64,000 nt of DNA from Lacunisphaera limnophila (GTDB lineage Bacteria; Verrucomicrobiota; Verrucomicrobiia; Opitutales; Opitutaceae). Location of the stretch: the NCBI RefSeq assembly GCF_001746835.1, contig NZ_CP016094.1, positions 558,001 to 622,000 on the forward strand. The letters are read 5' to 3'. The translations under genes were made by a program, and so were the position numbers. The notes beneath the pieces are model-generated. The model searched no databases. It worked only from the letters and a program-made list of their open reading frames with translations, and was not told where the DNA came from. Shown here piece by piece: positions 63,263-64,000 of this stretch. The stretch's first letter is position 1. Each line of letters opens with the position of its first letter.

Positions 63263-64000
63263 AAACGTCCGCCCGTGTCCTCCTGGCGCTGCTGGCCCAA
63301 GCCTCCACCGCTCTCCTCGCCCAAACCACCGCCCCGGCCCCCGCCGCGGGCGAATCCGACCCGATCCGGCTCGAGCCAGTGGTTATCACCGCGGCCCAGA
63401 CCCAACAGCCGCTCGTCATCACCGCCGACCCGAAGGCCCCCGCCCAGCCCGTGCCCGCCCACGACGGCGCGGACGTCCTCAAGAACATCCCGGGCTTCGC
63501 CGTCATCCGCAAGGGCGGCACCGACGGCGACCCCGTCCTCCGCGGCCTCGCCGGCTCCCGCCTCGGCATCCAGGTCGACGGCGAGTGCATCTTCGGCGGC
63601 TGCGGCTCCCGCATGGACCCGCCCACCGCCTACGTCTTCCCCACGGCCTACGACCGCATCACCGTCATCAAGGGCCCGCAGACCGTCCTCCACGGACCGG
63701 GCAACACCGCCGGCGTCGTGCTTTTCGAGCGCGACCTGCGCCGCCTCGACCAGCCGTATAACGGCTTCCTGGCCTCCGCCACCGCCGCCAGCTTCGGCCG
63801 CGTCGACGGCGTCGTGGATGCCCGCAGCGGCACCGCCACCGTGCAGGCCCGCGCCACCGGCACCTTCACCCGCGCCGACGATTACGAGGACGGCGCGGGC
63901 CGCGCCGTGCACTCCGCCTACGAACGTTGGAGCACCAACGCCACCCTCGCCTGGACCCCCGACGCCCACACCGTCGTCGAGTTCACCGGCGCCCGCAGCG
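63259..64000 (+). CDS. oprC: TonB-dependent copper receptor OprC/NosA family, 3'-truncated by the window
   Basis: The first 247 residues are visible. After a signal peptide (1-22) come PLVITADPKAPAQPVPAHDGADVLKNIPGFAVIRKGGTDGDPVLRGLAGSRLG, matching OprC/NosA plug sequence, and GGCGSRMDPPTAYVF, which holds the CxxxM copper motif (Cys115, Met119) of OprC. A second Cys (Cys110) is five residues upstream. ITVIKGPQTVLHGPGNTAGVVLFER follows. The later copper ligands (HxM in the barrel) are beyond the window. Copper uptake at the outer membrane is the family role. Confidence 0.93.
   Translation, partial: MKTSARVLLALLAQASTALLAQTTAPAPAAGESDPIRLEPVVITAAQTQQPLVITADPKAPAQPVPAHDGADVLKNIPGFAVIRKGGTDGDPVLRGLAGSRLGIQVDGECIFGGCGSRMDPPTAYVFPTAYDRITVIKGPQTVLHGPGNTAGVVLFERDLRRLDQPYNGFLASATAASFGRVDGVVDARSGTATVQARATGTFTRADDYEDGAGRAVHSAYERWSTNATLAWTPDAHTVVEFTGARS

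Overview
The window is GC-rich, gene-dense bacterial chromosome with strong C/G preference at third codon positions. It most resembles the Opitutaceae (Verrucomicrobiota; Opitutus or Lacunisphaera-like). The main reasons are a PVC-type heme-binding dehydrogenase-like protein with a C-terminal CxxCH, a DUF5916 outer-membrane protein, several TonB receptors, two tandem PilT ATPases, and many short word-like intergenic repeats. The cell is Gram-negative: there are porins, an OmpW-like protein, TonB receptors and lipobox signals. I saw no rRNA, tRNA, CRISPR array, insertion sequence or prophage. All names below come from reading motifs by eye; no database search was run.

Layout. 1-9.2 kb: end of a His-box membrane protein, a TatD-like hydrolase, nitronate monooxygenase, tcdA, NAD-malic enzyme, a pnuC/ribosylnicotinamide-kinase pair, hslO and a glycosyltransferase. 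9.3-18.6 kb: fatty acid hydroxylase, exported MsrA, Hsp15, ettA (followed by a ghost of a second ettA tail), OmpW, a beta-CASP nuclease and two PilT-type ATPases. 18.6-27.8 kb: small and hypothetical genes, dUTPase, a disordered RGG-box protein with a strong terminator, murA, ruvB, a lyxose-isomerase-like cupin and a cyclophilin. 27.8-32.2 kb: metallophosphoesterase, then a creD / SYLF / creC / creB module with a perfect cre-tag in front of creD. 32.3-40.7 kb: SDR, a porin/Cache/MCP trio, folE2 with a eukaryote-like PTPS, a WalJ-like MBL protein and pyruvate kinase. 41-55.5 kb: DUF5916 protein, CNNM/HlyC protein, COG0523 GTPase, Tat-exported hydroxypyruvate-isomerase-like protein, PVC heme protein, WD40 protein, hybrid kinase and a TIR protein. 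55.6-64 kb: a probable copper/metal uptake locus that ends in a truncated OprC/NosA-type receptor.

How the genes work together. Four modules stand out. (1) CreBC two-component regulators with a drastically shortened CreD and a conserved operator. (2) A porin, a stand-alone periplasmic Cache protein and a chemoreceptor, which could couple uptake of a solute to its sensing. (3) FolE2 plus PTPS for tetrahydropterin synthesis. (4) A tight uptake operon at 58.5-64 kb of TonB receptors, a cytochrome c lipoprotein and an exported DJ-1/PfpI-YHS fusion, probably for copper.

The intergenic DNA is unusual. It carries many small hairpins preceded by GTAG or GGAG, the foot seen in REP elements, but the stems differ almost completely between copies while pairing is kept. 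It also has several pairs of other dispersed repeats, long inverted repeats and a 23-bp tandem repeat. Apart from the 343-bp stretch at 20744-21085, there is no gap over about 300 bases without a gene.
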